This document shows positions 54,750 through 64,000 of a DNA stretch of 64,000 bases, piece by piece. The DNA comes from Ulva prolifera (Eukaryota > Chlorophyta > Ulvophyceae > Ulvales > Ulvaceae). Under the pieces are notes generated by a model. It was not told the origin of the DNA and made no database searches. It was given only the letters and a program-made list of their open reading frames with translations. The stretch is taken from positions 11,319,257 to 11,383,256 of the forward strand of contig CM041197.1 in assembly GCA_023078555.1 (NCBI GenBank), given 5' to 3'. The position numbers and the translations under genes were made by a program. Positions within the stretch are counted from its first letter, which is position 1. Each line of letters starts with the position of its first letter.

Positions 54750-55685
54750 ATGATCAGCGGACGACCAACGAGATGTCGACCTACACAATTTCAAAGTAGC
54801 TATCGAGTAACGAATGCACAGACAAGGGCAACGCCCACTGCTGCCCACATACAAGGCAGTGCCAGTGATGACTCCCATGAGAGTGACGGGGATGTCTTGA
54901 TTGAGTTTAAGGACATATGGAAGTCATTTGGCTCCAATGCTATTCTGAAAGGAGCAAGCTTCACTATTCGGCGTGGCGAAGCAGTGGGCATCATCGGTGG
55001 CTCCGGTACTGGCAAGTCGACCACACTCAGGATAATAGCCGGGCTGCTCCAGCCAGACGAAGGTGAAGTCATTGTGAATGGCAAGCAGCGGATAGGCTTG
55101 GTCTCGGATGATGATGAGAGCTCATTCGGCATCAGCACAGGCTTGGTGTTTCAAAATGCTGCCTTGTTTGATTCGTTGACAGTTCTTGAAAATGTCGGCT
55201 TCCAGTTGATGGAGCACACCGACATGCCTGAGGCAGACATCAGGGATCTTGTTGTGTCCAATTTGAACAAGGTCGGCTTGTATGATGCCGAAGATCTTTT
55301 TCCATCGCAGCTCTCAGGTGGTATGAAGAAGCGTGTTGCCCTTGCAAGAGCTATCACCACAGAACTGCAGGCGGGCCTCGAAAAGATAATCATGTATGAT
55401 GAACCAACGGCTGGACTTGACCCGGTTGCGTCCACTATAGTAGAGGATCTGATGCGATCTTTGCACAGCCCGCCCAACGGGTCAGAGAAGCCATCAGGGG
55501 TGACAAGCTACATCGTAGTGACACATCAGCACTCCACTATTCGGAGAGCAGTTGACCGGATTATCTTCTTGCACCAGGGCAAAGTGGTATGGCAGGGACC
55601 AACTGCAGAATTCGATACGTCAGATAATCCGTATGTGAGGCAGTTTTCCCAGGGACTGCTCGAGGGTCCCATACAGTATGTATAG
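54750..55685 (+). CDS. TGD3: ABC transporter ATPase TGD3-like (MlaF family), plastid lipid import
   Basis: A single uninterrupted exon of 311 residues. The ATPase shows Walker A GGSGTGKST at about 83-91, a Q-loop in GLVFQNAALF, signature LSGGMKKR, Walker B IIMYDEPTAGLDP and the switch His in VVTHQHSTI. The signature and the DSLTVLENVGF region are those of MlaF/TGD3 ATPases. TGD3 powers the TGD1-2-3 complex that moves ER-derived phosphatidic acid or related lipids across the inner chloroplast envelope. The first ~45 residues are basic, Ser/Thr-rich and transit-peptide-like (MISGRPTRCRPTQFQSSY). Almost every neighbour has introns while this gene has none. The Met at 54750 is the first in the frame and gives a sensible length. 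Confidence 0.94.
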   Translation: MISGRPTRCRPTQFQSSYRVTNAQTRATPTAAHIQGSASDDSHESDGDVLIEFKDIWKSFGSNAILKGASFTIRRGEAVGIIGGSGTGKSTTLRIIAGLLQPDEGEVIVNGKQRIGLVSDDDESSFGISTGLVFQNAALFDSLTVLENVGFQLMEHTDMPEADIRDLVVSNLNKVGLYDAEDLFPSQLSGGMKKRVALARAITTELQAGLEKIIMYDEPTAGLDPVASTIVEDLMRSLHSPPNGSEKPSGVTSYIVVTHQHSTIRRAVDRIIFLHQGKVVWQGPTAEFDTSDNPYVRQFSQGLLEGPIQYV

Positions 55686-56671
55686 CTCAGTAGCTCTCCA
55701 TCGTGTATATCTGCACAACTCTGTGCAGATGCCAGAATGTGCTAGATGGTCCATGATGAATGCTCGTATTGTGTAATCACGGGCGTCCCTTCAACGCAGT
55801 CTGACCGACATCTGATGTTGCCCGATAAATCTTCATCATGAAATTGCACAGTTCTGCAGGACTTATGAACGTGTGAATGGGAATGTTTTCTCAGTTTTGC
55901 ATTGACCCATTGCTGCCGGGGGACACCTAGTGTGTTTTGCGACCGCTGCTTCATCAATTGCCACGAACCAGCCCTGCGGTCCTCCACTGTAGATTGCGAG
56001 TGTATTGTCAGTAGACAAACTGTGTTAGCGCAGGACTGCCAGTATTGCCAGCTCCCCTGCCAAGACTGCCAGTGCCCGGTTGGGTGCATCGCAATCATAC
56101 AACCCATGTCAAGCCTGGCAAAAGCCTTTCTCCGGAGGGGACCTGCCAAGCCATACGGATTTGGAGTGCATCCACACATCGTGATCGAAGTTCTCTTTCA
56201 ATGGCTTTGTGAGATAATTGTGCATATGATCACAAACTCACACAGCTTTTAAACGAGTATTGCAGCTTCACTTGACTGTTGCGACCACAACTGCCCTCAA
56301 CGTCATTTATAGTGGACAGCTGTCGGAGTGTGCTTCAGCATCACGCGGTGATCCGCATGTCAGCAGCGCACGAGGCAGTCACAGGAAGTGTCCCAGGTGC
56401 TTGCTTACCACCCTCTACATAATGCAGCTTGACACACTTCAAATGCAGTCACAATCAGCACTGGAATGCCCTGAACGATCGGCATCACCGTAATCAGGTA
56501 CCGAGATCCCTACTCTACCCTCCCCACAGCATGTTCAAGCACACAGGCACACGCCACCACTGGCACATGGTACATTCACTGCTGATAAGAGCGGCCTCTA
56601 CAGCTACTCAACAAAACCTCTGAGACTCGATCAGAAGAGGTGCACCGAGAGGACAGAGCTGCACGGGTCTT
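55686..56671. other. convergent intergenic region
   Basis: Lies between the TGD3 stop and the end of the minus-strand Gly-rich gene. Open frames lack recognisable domains. Confidence 0.5.
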
Positions 56672-58373
56672 CTAGTACCGGGGGCGTTCGTACCGGTCCC
56701 GGCCATACCTGTCGCCCCCGCCCCTATCCCCATACCTATCCCCGCCATAGCCCCGGCCGCGCAGGTCTGAGTAACCGCCGTGCCGCTCCCCATAGCGGTC
56801 GCCTCCACCGTAGCCACCGCCGCCGCCGTAGCCGCCGCCATAGCCGCCGCGGTCACGCGAGTCGTGGCCGCGGTCTCGGCCGCCGCCGTAGCCGCCGCCG
56901 CCACCGTACTGTGACTCCTCACGCACGCGGCGGATGATGGACATGAAGAAGCCGGTGCGATTGCGCACGGTCTCAAGGTTGGACTTCGCGAACTGGTCAA
57001 CCGCCTGCATACAGCCATACAGGTCGTTGCATGTACTGGGGCACTGTGTCCGTGGCATACACGCCTGCGCCTTGTGGCAATCAAGTGCTCTTGACTCAAA
57101 CAGCTGCGGCAGATACGTGTACGCTACATGCTGGAAACCCCTGATCATGTCACTTGCAATACAACCATACAACTCGCAGATGTACTTGGTGCCTAACCGG
57201 GTTGGAGACCTCGATGACAGTCAGTGGTGGCACTTGGGCTGGTGCTCTCATGTGTCTCAGGATCCATGCAGGGCGTGCATGCAATCAGTGCCCTGTCAGC
57301 CTTACAGGGCTGGTCTGCGACCCACTGACACATCAGGTGGTGTCATTCTGTGTCTGCAGTGCAACCTGGAACAGTGTCATCGTCTGGGGACAAATTGCGG
57401 ATCTCACCAGGTACATCAAAAGTGAACTGCAAACTGGCGTCGTCATGGCCGCACACATGATCACAAAGGTGATGCAGAGGAGGACACACCTCCACCGCAG
57501 ACTGAACTGGCAGGTCCTTAAGGGCCTTGACCACCTGCAATCATGCCTGGCCCCACTTAATACCAGCGCACGTGTTATGGAATCAGCATGGGCGTTGCCT
57601 TGTCGGACACCCACACTTAACTCCCTCTACAGGATGACCACCTACACCACACTACCCACCTCGTTCTCATGACGGCGCTCAACACAGTTGCCAGCAGCAC
57701 CGGGACTGGACAGCATCAGGTACAGCGTGTGCAGCAGGTGATCTGAGCACTGCAGGTGCAGCGGCTGAGGCATGCTCCCATACACTGGGCCACACGCAGG
57801 CGCTCTGCCAACAGGAGCGTTCGGAATGCAGATCACGGAGACACAGGGGCACGAACTCGTGAGTATCAGGTCAATAAAGAACAACTTTCATACTTAAGCA
57901 AAGGCACATGCACACACATACATGCACGTTTGAGCATGCAATGACACATTCACGACCGTCCAAGCGCCTCTCTGCCGTGGCTACACGCATACGCAGCAGT
58001 CTTAGGTCACCTTGCAGCCTTCTCAGCGCCGCCAACCGGTGTTTGGAACCAAACACTTACAACTGCTCTGTGTGATCGGGTGCATGTGAACAATCTGCTA
58101 CACTGATGCACAAAACAGGCATCACGGCAGGGGCGCGGCGCGCCTGTACGCTGCAGAAGTCGGCCTCGGTGACAACGCGGTCGTCGACGTGGCGCTCAAC
58201 GGCGTCGCGGACCTCAGCCGGCAGCTCGGTGAGCGCCGCGCTGCCGACGTCGATGCCCTGCTCCTCGATGCGGCGCAGGATGCTGCGTGTGAAGCCGTCA
58301 AAGTTGCGGACGTTGCGCAGGTTGCTCTCCTGGATGCGCTTCACGACATTGCACGCAACCTCTTTCTTCACAT
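56672..58373 (-). CDS. Gly-rich (YGGG/RG) protein with helical repeats like the hnRNP Q acidic domain
   Basis: Exons 58373-58150, 57534-57490 and 57004-56672 join in phase 0 (AGC|GTACAG to TGCAG|GTGG; GAG|GTGTGT to TGCAG|GCGG); the first exon(s) are upstream and unresolved. Two related helical units are seen: VVKRIQESNLRNVRNFDGFTRSILRRI...LTELPAEVRDAVE, and ALKDLPVQSAVEAVDQFAKSNL followed by ETVRNRTGFFMSIIRRV. The pattern (short helix, xxSxLxxVRNxxxFxxxIIRR) resembles the N-terminal acidic/NURR domain of hnRNP Q/R proteins. The last ~70 residues are RGG/YGGG with Arg, Asp and Tyr, typical of RNA-binding condensate proteins. No RRM was seen in the resolved part. A role in RNA binding is inferred from these parts. 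Confidence 0.65.
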
Positions 58374-59864
58374 CTGCACGCACCGGCACATCCTTTTCCC
58401 GGATGTCGGATCTATTGTTGTGGCGATGGACATGGCAATGTGAAACATATGATCACGCATGGCCACTCATGATCCCATGACTGGGGCTTGAGGCAGGTGA
58501 GAAGCATGATCGGCTGAGCACGGAGTGCGATGGTGTCTGCTCAGGGCCTGTGGGGACCGTGGAGCAAGACTGCAGTGCTGGTGTGGCGCCATTGGCGCTG
58601 CTGAAATGCTTCGCAAGCACGGCAGTAACACGACAGCTCAGCTGCCCACGACGAAACTTGCGGACGGAAGGCCCAGGGTTACAAGTTGAGTTGCCTGTAA
58701 GCTGTTCACCATGGAATGTGCCGTGGGTGTGGCTACTGAACGCCACTTGACTGCAATGTAACACGTGCTACAGCAGACTGCGGCTCACCACATACGCAAC
58801 AGGCTATTGTCGACATTGACCACTGACAGAGCCTCTGCGTGAGCATTGAGGCATGTCAAGGTGGATCGAACTCAATGTGCGCTGGCCTGATGCGCTTCGG
58901 GGACAGTGGTGGACTACCAGCATCAACAGGGCACGCGGGCTGCATGCAGGCGCCACACCTCTCCAGCAGCTGCAGCTCAGCCTGTCACGGGCTCAACTTG
59001 AGCCATGCACAGAAGCCGCAGCATCACCAGCAGCTCACGGAGGAAGAGCGGCAAACAAGAAGCAGAGCAGCGCGAGGGCAGCAGCAGCAGCGGGGACCGG
59101 GGCTGTCATCGCTGCTAAAAGGGGACTCGTGGTGGCCAGCTTGCATGGGCAAGCTGCGAAGTGATTGGTGCGGCAGGGCTTGGGCAGAAAGCGGCTAAGG
59201 GGGGGCTCTCGAGCAGGGCACTGTGGTGCACCGAGACTGCCACTTGAGACTTTCACAGCGGCACCAAATTGCAGATTGCAGGGCCGGCATGACGCATGAG
59301 ATCATGGAAACAGGCTTGCAGCAGCTACACCACACTATCCACCTCACCCCCATGCTGACGTCTCTCTTCGGATGCGAGCTGCCACAACACCGGAGAACAG
59401 AAGGCTGGAAGCCTGCGGTAGCTTACAGTCGAAAACCACGGCACGTACTCAGGAATGAATGTGACCCCTTCTCTTGGCCACAACACACAGACCTATGGCA
59501 AGAATGTTGCTAGGAACTTCACGCTGAGGCTGGAGCAACATAACTGTGCCGCCAGAGCTGGTACGGCCGTGTGTTAAGCCTCAATTCATGTGCTGCATCG
59601 TGACAGGCCACGCCAACGTTCCAGACCACAATGCAGTATGCGACTTCGTCAAACACCTCTTGCACGAGCGTATGATGGGTTTGCAAAAAGATGTCCTCGA
59701 AACACATTTGATCCAGGTGGGCATGCTGCTGTGCACGTGGGAGTATGTACTCCCGAACAGGCGCGAGTGAAGCCTTGAAGACGGAACACCAAATACTTCC
59801 AGGAGAAACGAACATCGGACACCGGACATGTGAAAACATGTTGTAAAGGCATGGCGAAGGGCAC
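58374..59864. other. region with unresolved upstream exons
   Basis: The 5' exon(s) of the Gly-rich gene and the 3' exons of the SR-rich gene, both on the minus strand, must lie here. Several short open frames exist, but I could not join any with confidence. Confidence 0.35.
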
Positions 59865-60521
59865 CTTCCAGCTGTGTCCATGTCTCAGCCATCAGATGTG
59901 TCTCGCTCAGACCTTGGTCATTGAGGATATCCAACAGCGACTTCTGCACACCCACACAGCTTCAGTGTCAACATGACACTTGAGCCCAGCTTGAAGTTTG
60001 CAGGCGAGATGTGCTCGTAGTTGGGGCCATTTGCGCACCTTCCAGTCAAACTCAAGCTCGGCGCGTGGATTGCTGGCGCTTCGTTTTGAATCCTCTGCAA
60101 ACACGAGGCCATCAACCAAAAAATATCGTGATAGATTATAAAATCAGCCGCTATCGATCGTTATTTTTGACCAACCACGACATCCCCACAGGGCAAACAC
60201 GTGTATCGCTTGTCTTTGGAGCCACAGCGCAACAAGTGTGCCCCTTGGAGTCAAAATTAATCGGTATAAATGTGAAGAGAACGTCATGAGACAAAGCAAC
60301 CAGTGTGAAAGCGTTAGGACACACTCACCTGGAGCTTCCTCTCGTGGTGGATCACCAGTGTTTTCCGGAGGCGTCACGGGCGAACGACTCCTGTAGTCAC
60401 ACGTTCATGTTAGGTGCATATCTACTTGTCACACGCATGGACCCCGCAAAGAATGTATTTGAAATTGGAACCTGCGTTGTTCCGGCGAACCCGAGCGGGA
60501 ACGCGAACGAGAGCGACTCAT
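59865..60521 (-). CDS. SR-rich N-terminus of a split gene, product unassigned
   Basis: Four exons on the minus strand agree in phase: 60521-60472, 60390-60329, 60094-60039 and 59943-59865 (CGCAG|GTTCC to CTACAG|G; CCAG|GTGAGT to TTGCAG|AG; AAG|GTGCGC to TGCAG|AAG; GAAG|GTGCCC). The product begins MSRSRSRSRSGSPEQRR, continues RSPVTPPENTGDPPREE, then a more ordered segment RAELEFDWKKSLLDIL, and later ETHLMAETWTQLE. An RS-dipeptide N-terminus points to a nuclear splicing-related protein. The C-terminal exons below 59865 were not resolved and I do not recognise the family. Confidence 0.55.
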
Positions 60522-61635
60522 GGACGCCGAAACAAATAGACCTTCTCAGGACAGCTCGTCAATGATGCTTTGGCGCCTATCTAAAAGTCGGCTTCTGTAA
60601 TGAGCAGCTGCGATTCGCACAATCAACGCGCAGGCAGTCCTAGCCAAGCATACAGGTGTCTCAGGGCCTGTGTGACTGATGAAATGGGATCCAGCATGGT
60701 AGGCTTAAACAGAGCTTCGGCTTATTTGGCTGTGCACAAACGCAGGAATGCGTTAAGCCTGCCCACCGCTTGCGATAATAACAGGCAAGACTCTCGTAGC
60801 CATGGCATTGACGTATCGCATTTCGCCTCCAAGTTCAGCGAAATACACACACCGCCGGGAGATTTATCATTCTCTACCTATGTAGAGTGCTTCAGAATGC
60901 TCGTCTGCCTGCAAAGATGTTGCTTTTGCGTTTGCCTATCGCATCCCATGTGCTGTGACGTTCGGATACTGCCACAGCAACAGAGACCACAGTGACAATC
61001 ATGCGCGCTCCAAGATCTGGACGTGTGTCGATAGATGATTTATCTTGCATAGAGTAAACGGCATGGTGCGTTGACGTGGTTGCTCTCACTTTGTTGCGCT
61101 TGCATGCACAATCGCCAATGCCGTTCTGGCGCCTTCTGAGCGATCTGTCACGGCAAATAGTACATGAATTGCACCAAAGTTGTGGTTCTGGAGATGTGGG
61201 GTCTGTAGCGTTCACGCCATCCCTCAGGTCGCTGGCTTCACCTCATTTCAAGACAGCCATTGTTCTTGCCACATCAGCGACAGATGCAGTTGCACCACTT
61301 ACCACCGCATCGTAACCAGCCGGACTGACCGATAAGATGTCCCCTGCAGCCTCAGATGATACAATCTTACTGAGGCCTGTCCTCGGACCGGACGTATCTG
61401 GTATATACCTGCACGTGGACACCATGGCTCGAGGGCTACGCAACACCACATACAGCAGCATCGTGCTCCAACAGAATGCCTTGCTATCATTCGCATTCAC
61501 TGCATTTCACATTGCCCAGACTGGGACAGCACCGTCGCAGCGGCTCCAGCGCCTGGCCTGATTGAACTCTACCGCAGCATTCGCATTGTGGTTGCATCTG
61601 CATATCACTCCATGCCATGCCGAGGTAATGTGCAG
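60522..61635. other. upstream region and possible first exon of the CX9C gene
   Basis: The SR-rich gene (minus) and the CX9C gene (plus) diverge from here. The first coding exon of the CX9C gene should be in this interval, because its visible exon starts at an acceptor in phase 0. Minus-strand frame 61500-61243 and plus-strand frame 61076-61315 overlap and were not assigned. Confidence 0.35.
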
Positions 61636-61890
61636 GCCCACCACAAGCCTGTGGCTGAGATTGCACAGAATGGAGACCTAGACCCAATCGGAGACTTGAA
61701 GGAGTGTGGGCCGCTGTATGAAGACCTAGAGCTGTGCTTGGCGGAGAACAATCGAGATTTCTCCAAGTGCAATCACATCACCAAAGCTGTACGCATGTGT
61801 ATGATCGCGCAAGCACAGCAAGCAAAGGCAGCAAGCAAGGGCAGCACAACAGCATCTTCTGCGGAGCAACCAACGTCTCCTCCTTCCTAG
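61636..61890 (+). CDS. twin-CX9C (CHCH) protein, COA4-like, last exon
   Basis: The exon opens after ATGTGCAG|GCC and ends at a stop, giving 84 residues. It carries two exact CX9C motifs: C-GPLYEDLEL-C and C-NHITKAVRM-C. Such pairs form disulfides in the mitochondrial intermembrane space through the Mia40 route. The NRDFSKC between them resembles the HRDWRKC block of COA4/CHCHD8, a cytochrome c oxidase assembly factor. The tail is Ala/Ser/Thr-rich. The first exon was not found, so the N-terminus is missing. Other CHCH families are possible. Confidence 0.68.
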   Translation, partial: AHHKPVAEIAQNGDLDPIGDLKECGPLYEDLELCLAENNRDFSKCNHITKAVRMCMIAQAQQAKAASKGSTTASSAEQPTSPPS

Positions 61891-62777
61891 GTTACATCAA
61901 AGCAGGCAGATGTAGGCTCTGTTGTCTTGTGCTCCACTGCGGATGTGTGCGCAGAGTCAACCTGTTGATGGCCTCGCAGGCGAAACGTATGGGCATGTAG
62001 AGACACCGGCTCCTCTACAGCCGGCTGCGCGGGAAGACCCGGAGTTTGAATCACACCTAGTCAGGTGACCTTGGCATTCTAGAGGTACATCGCAATTCAA
62101 TTCTTAGTGGTAGGCAGTTGACTGTGAAAAGGGTGACTCGGGGCGGGATCAAGGTAGCCAGTAGAGGTCTGAGCTGACTTTTTTACTTCCAATGCTGGTC
62201 CCATGGGGACGTTGCATGTGTATGATCAGGAGCGGCGCTTGATCAAGCTCATGGTGTGCTGCTGATGATGCAAGCACAGCAGTCACACACAACGGCCTGA
62301 GGTTTTGGTGCGGCACGCACACAGGTCTGATCTTTTGTTACAACCCATAGTCGCTGCAGCAGAGATAGATGTGTGAGCTGTGCAGCCGCAGATTTCGTGT
62401 CAATAGAACAGTTTGTCACTGTGCCTGTGCACAGCATTGTCTTCACGGGGGTACTCATTTGCCATTCCGAAATATGCTGACAGATCTGAGATGTCAATTC
62501 ATGCTTTACACATGCTTTCGCCGGCTCCAATCATTGCCGGTACGTGCAACAAATCCATGCGTTTTACGGCATCGCAGCCAACCTTCGACAGGAACGGAAT
62601 CCGTTTCTGATCCTGCGGTGTCACACTCACCCCCCTAACATCAAAAAAGATAGTCCATCAACATCATCACTGTATGCGCTCTCAGCGCGACACTAAAGCT
62701 ATTGCTCATCTGAAACACTACGATACTACAATAAACGGCAGCAAGGCCAACCGTCACACAGCCAACAAACGGTGCGT
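61891..62777. other. convergent intergenic region
   Basis: No gene recognised. A GAGTTTGAATC string near 62042 vaguely recalls a tRNA T-loop, but there is no pairing stem and no cloverleaf. Confidence 0.45.
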
Positions 62778-64000
62778 TCACACGATTGGAGGCAGAAAGC
62801 AGGGGTCGCTCTGGAGGAGGCTGAGCTGCAGCTGGGCCTGCACCGCCGGGTGGCCAGCGGGCCGCACCATGGCTAGCGGCTCATGGCGGAGTGGGACCCC
62901 TGCGTCCACCCCGGATCCAGGCTGCATCACGTGAAACGGCATCGCCCCAGGGTACGCCCCGTAGCTTCCGCCCGCATGAGGCAAAGGCAGACCAGGCGCA
63001 CCGCTCTCCGGGTCCCTACCGGAGAATTGTGCCTCAGCCTCAGGCTCAAATGAGGCGAGGTCCGGCCCTCCACCGACAGCACCATGGCGTGGTGGGGCCC
63101 CGCCGCTGCTGCCGGGCAGGGAGTGCCTTGGCCACGCTCCGTCCATTGTAAGGGGCATGGGGTATCGGGCCACCTCTGTGGCCTCCATGGACAGAGGCCC
63201 TCGCCAGTCAGGTTTGTGTGGTGGGGGGGGTCCGACCACGACCTCGGGGCCATCTGAATTGGACCCCGATAGGCATCCTTCGATGCTGGTGGAGGGAGAA
63301 TACGAGGGCTCCAAGCGGTCCGGGATAGCAGAAAGCTTGGAGCCCTGCCTGCCGGAGTTCGGTAGGATAGCAGCGCCGCCGGGGATCCCCTCAGGGCACG
63401 TCGTATATGACGTGGACGGCGCAGCGTCTTGCGCACGATTGGAGGCCTCTATCAACGGGGCACGGCCCAGGAGCGACAGCCGGCGAGATCTGATTGTTCT
63501 GGGGGCTACATGCCGGCTGACGAAAGATTCATCTGCGAGGAAGCATGCTGCGACTTCGGTAATGCTACCGTAGTCAGTGCCCTTGAAGGGGGGGGTATCG
63601 TCCAGAATCGCACCCCAACCCGGCCCATCTGGCACAGCCGCAGCACCGCGCCTCGCCCTAGCATCCGCTGTGGATGGCACAGGGAGCCGTGCTGAATCAG
63701 GAGACCGCATGCATGCGGCGTCGGTAACGCCTCCGCGCTCCGATTCACCCGCATGTTGAACCGGCTCGCTGGCGGGAACGTCGCTGTGCTGGGCGGAGGA
63801 CGCGGCCTGCTGGGAGCCGTCGGTGCCGCGCTGGTGCATGGCTGGAACGTAAGCGGGGGCGAGGCTGCGAATAGCCTGCAGCTGCATGTTGGCGGCCCGC
63901 TCTTTTTCCGCAGCCGCGGCCGGCGAAGGACGGGCGCCGGCCGGAGCACCTGGGCTCTGTGGGGCCTGGATGTCCAGGCCGGGCGCAAAAAACGAGTCGA
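62778..64000 (-). CDS. C-terminal exon of a long disordered protein, partial
   Basis: A minus-strand frame enters from the right edge and runs to a stop at 62778, at least 400 residues. It is rich in Pro, Ser, Gly and Ala, with a Glu/Lys/Arg helix-like stretch near the edge (AAAAEKERAAN) and few charged or hydrophobic blocks later (TEVAACFLADESFVSRHVAPRT). Codon use and the absence of stops over 1.2 kb argue that it is real. The catalytic or folded part, if any, lies outside the window. I do not recognise it. Confidence 0.5.
   Translation of the reverse strand, partial: DSFFAPGLDIQAPQSPGAPAGARPSPAAAAEKERAANMQLQAIRSLAPAYVPAMHQRGTDGSQQAASSAQHSDVPASEPVQHAGESERGGVTDAACMRSPDSARLPVPSTADARARRGAAAVPDGPGWGAILDDTPPFKGTDYGSITEVAACFLADESFVSRHVAPRTIRSRRLSLLGRAPLIEASNRAQDAAPSTSYTTCPEGIPGGAAILPNSGRQGSKLSAIPDRLEPSYSPSTSIEGCLSGSNSDGPEVVVGPPPPHKPDWRGPLSMEATEVARYPMPLTMDGAWPRHSLPGSSGGAPPRHGAVGGGPDLASFEPEAEAQFSGRDPESGAPGLPLPHAGGSYGAYPGAMPFHVMQPGSGVDAGVPLRHEPLAMVRPAGHPAVQAQLQLSLLQSDPCFLPPIV

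Noticed and set aside
58453-59260. Several 60-120 residue frames on both strands
   Set aside because: None could be joined to the flanking Gly-rich or SR-rich genes and none shows a domain.

Overview
The window looks like nuclear DNA of a green alga (Viridiplantae, probably a chlorophyte). The evidence is plant- and plastid-type genes: a TGD3-like plastid lipid-transporter ATPase, a PGRL1-like thylakoid domain, an OSB organellar ssDNA-binding protein with plant-specific PDF motifs, and a relative of 2-carboxyarabinitol-1-phosphatase. Most genes are split by introns that share one splice style, a 5' site GTGCGx or GTGTGx and a 3' site TGCAG. I joined exons by hand from reading phase and family similarity, so internal exon borders are usually firm while N-termini and UTRs are weaker. 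No transposon or virus proteins and no convincing tRNA or rRNA genes were seen.

Layout. 1-3.3 kb: RIT1 (initiator-tRNA ribosyl-phosphate transferase) on the minus strand, with a 43-base G run in an intron. 4.4-7.8 kb: a minus-strand gene with seven basic disordered repeats followed by a PGRL1-like two-helix membrane domain; this is the most unusual gene here. 8.8-9.2 kb: a LYR-motif protein. 9.6-13.7 kb: an unassigned coiled-coil and acidic protein. 14.6-17.0 kb: CIAO1. 17.6-23.2 kb: ABHD18-type hydrolase with a long middle of uncertain coding status. 24.5-26.7 kb: CA1P-phosphatase-like enzyme. 28.6-30.2 kb: mitochondrial MoaC/CNX3 with an acidic tail. 31.2-33.4 kb: OSB. 35.1-40.8 kb: a very large Pro/Ala-rich nuclear-looking protein with a Cys/His cluster. 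42.0-47.4 kb: FAD monooxygenase with a thioredoxin-like tail. 48.5-50.8 kb: plastid VTT/DedA membrane protein. 52.0-54.2 kb: ribosomal protein S2 (uS5). 54.8-55.7 kb: TGD3, intronless. 56.7-58.4 kb: YGG/RGG protein with helical repeats like the hnRNP Q acidic domain. 59.9-60.5 kb: N-terminal exons of an SR-rich protein. 61.6-61.9 kb: twin-CX9C (COA4-like) exon. 62.8-64 kb: part of a long disordered protein running off the window.

The genes are not a pathway cluster. Several serve organelle assembly (CIAO1 and the LYR protein in Fe-S metabolism, COA4-like in cytochrome oxidase assembly, CNX3 in molybdenum cofactor, OSB in organelle DNA) or the plastid (TGD3, the VTT protein, the PGRL1-like repeat protein, the CA1P phosphatase). 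Noncoding DNA carries short direct and inverted repeats, C-runs just inside several introns, and an apparent excess of CATGCATG.
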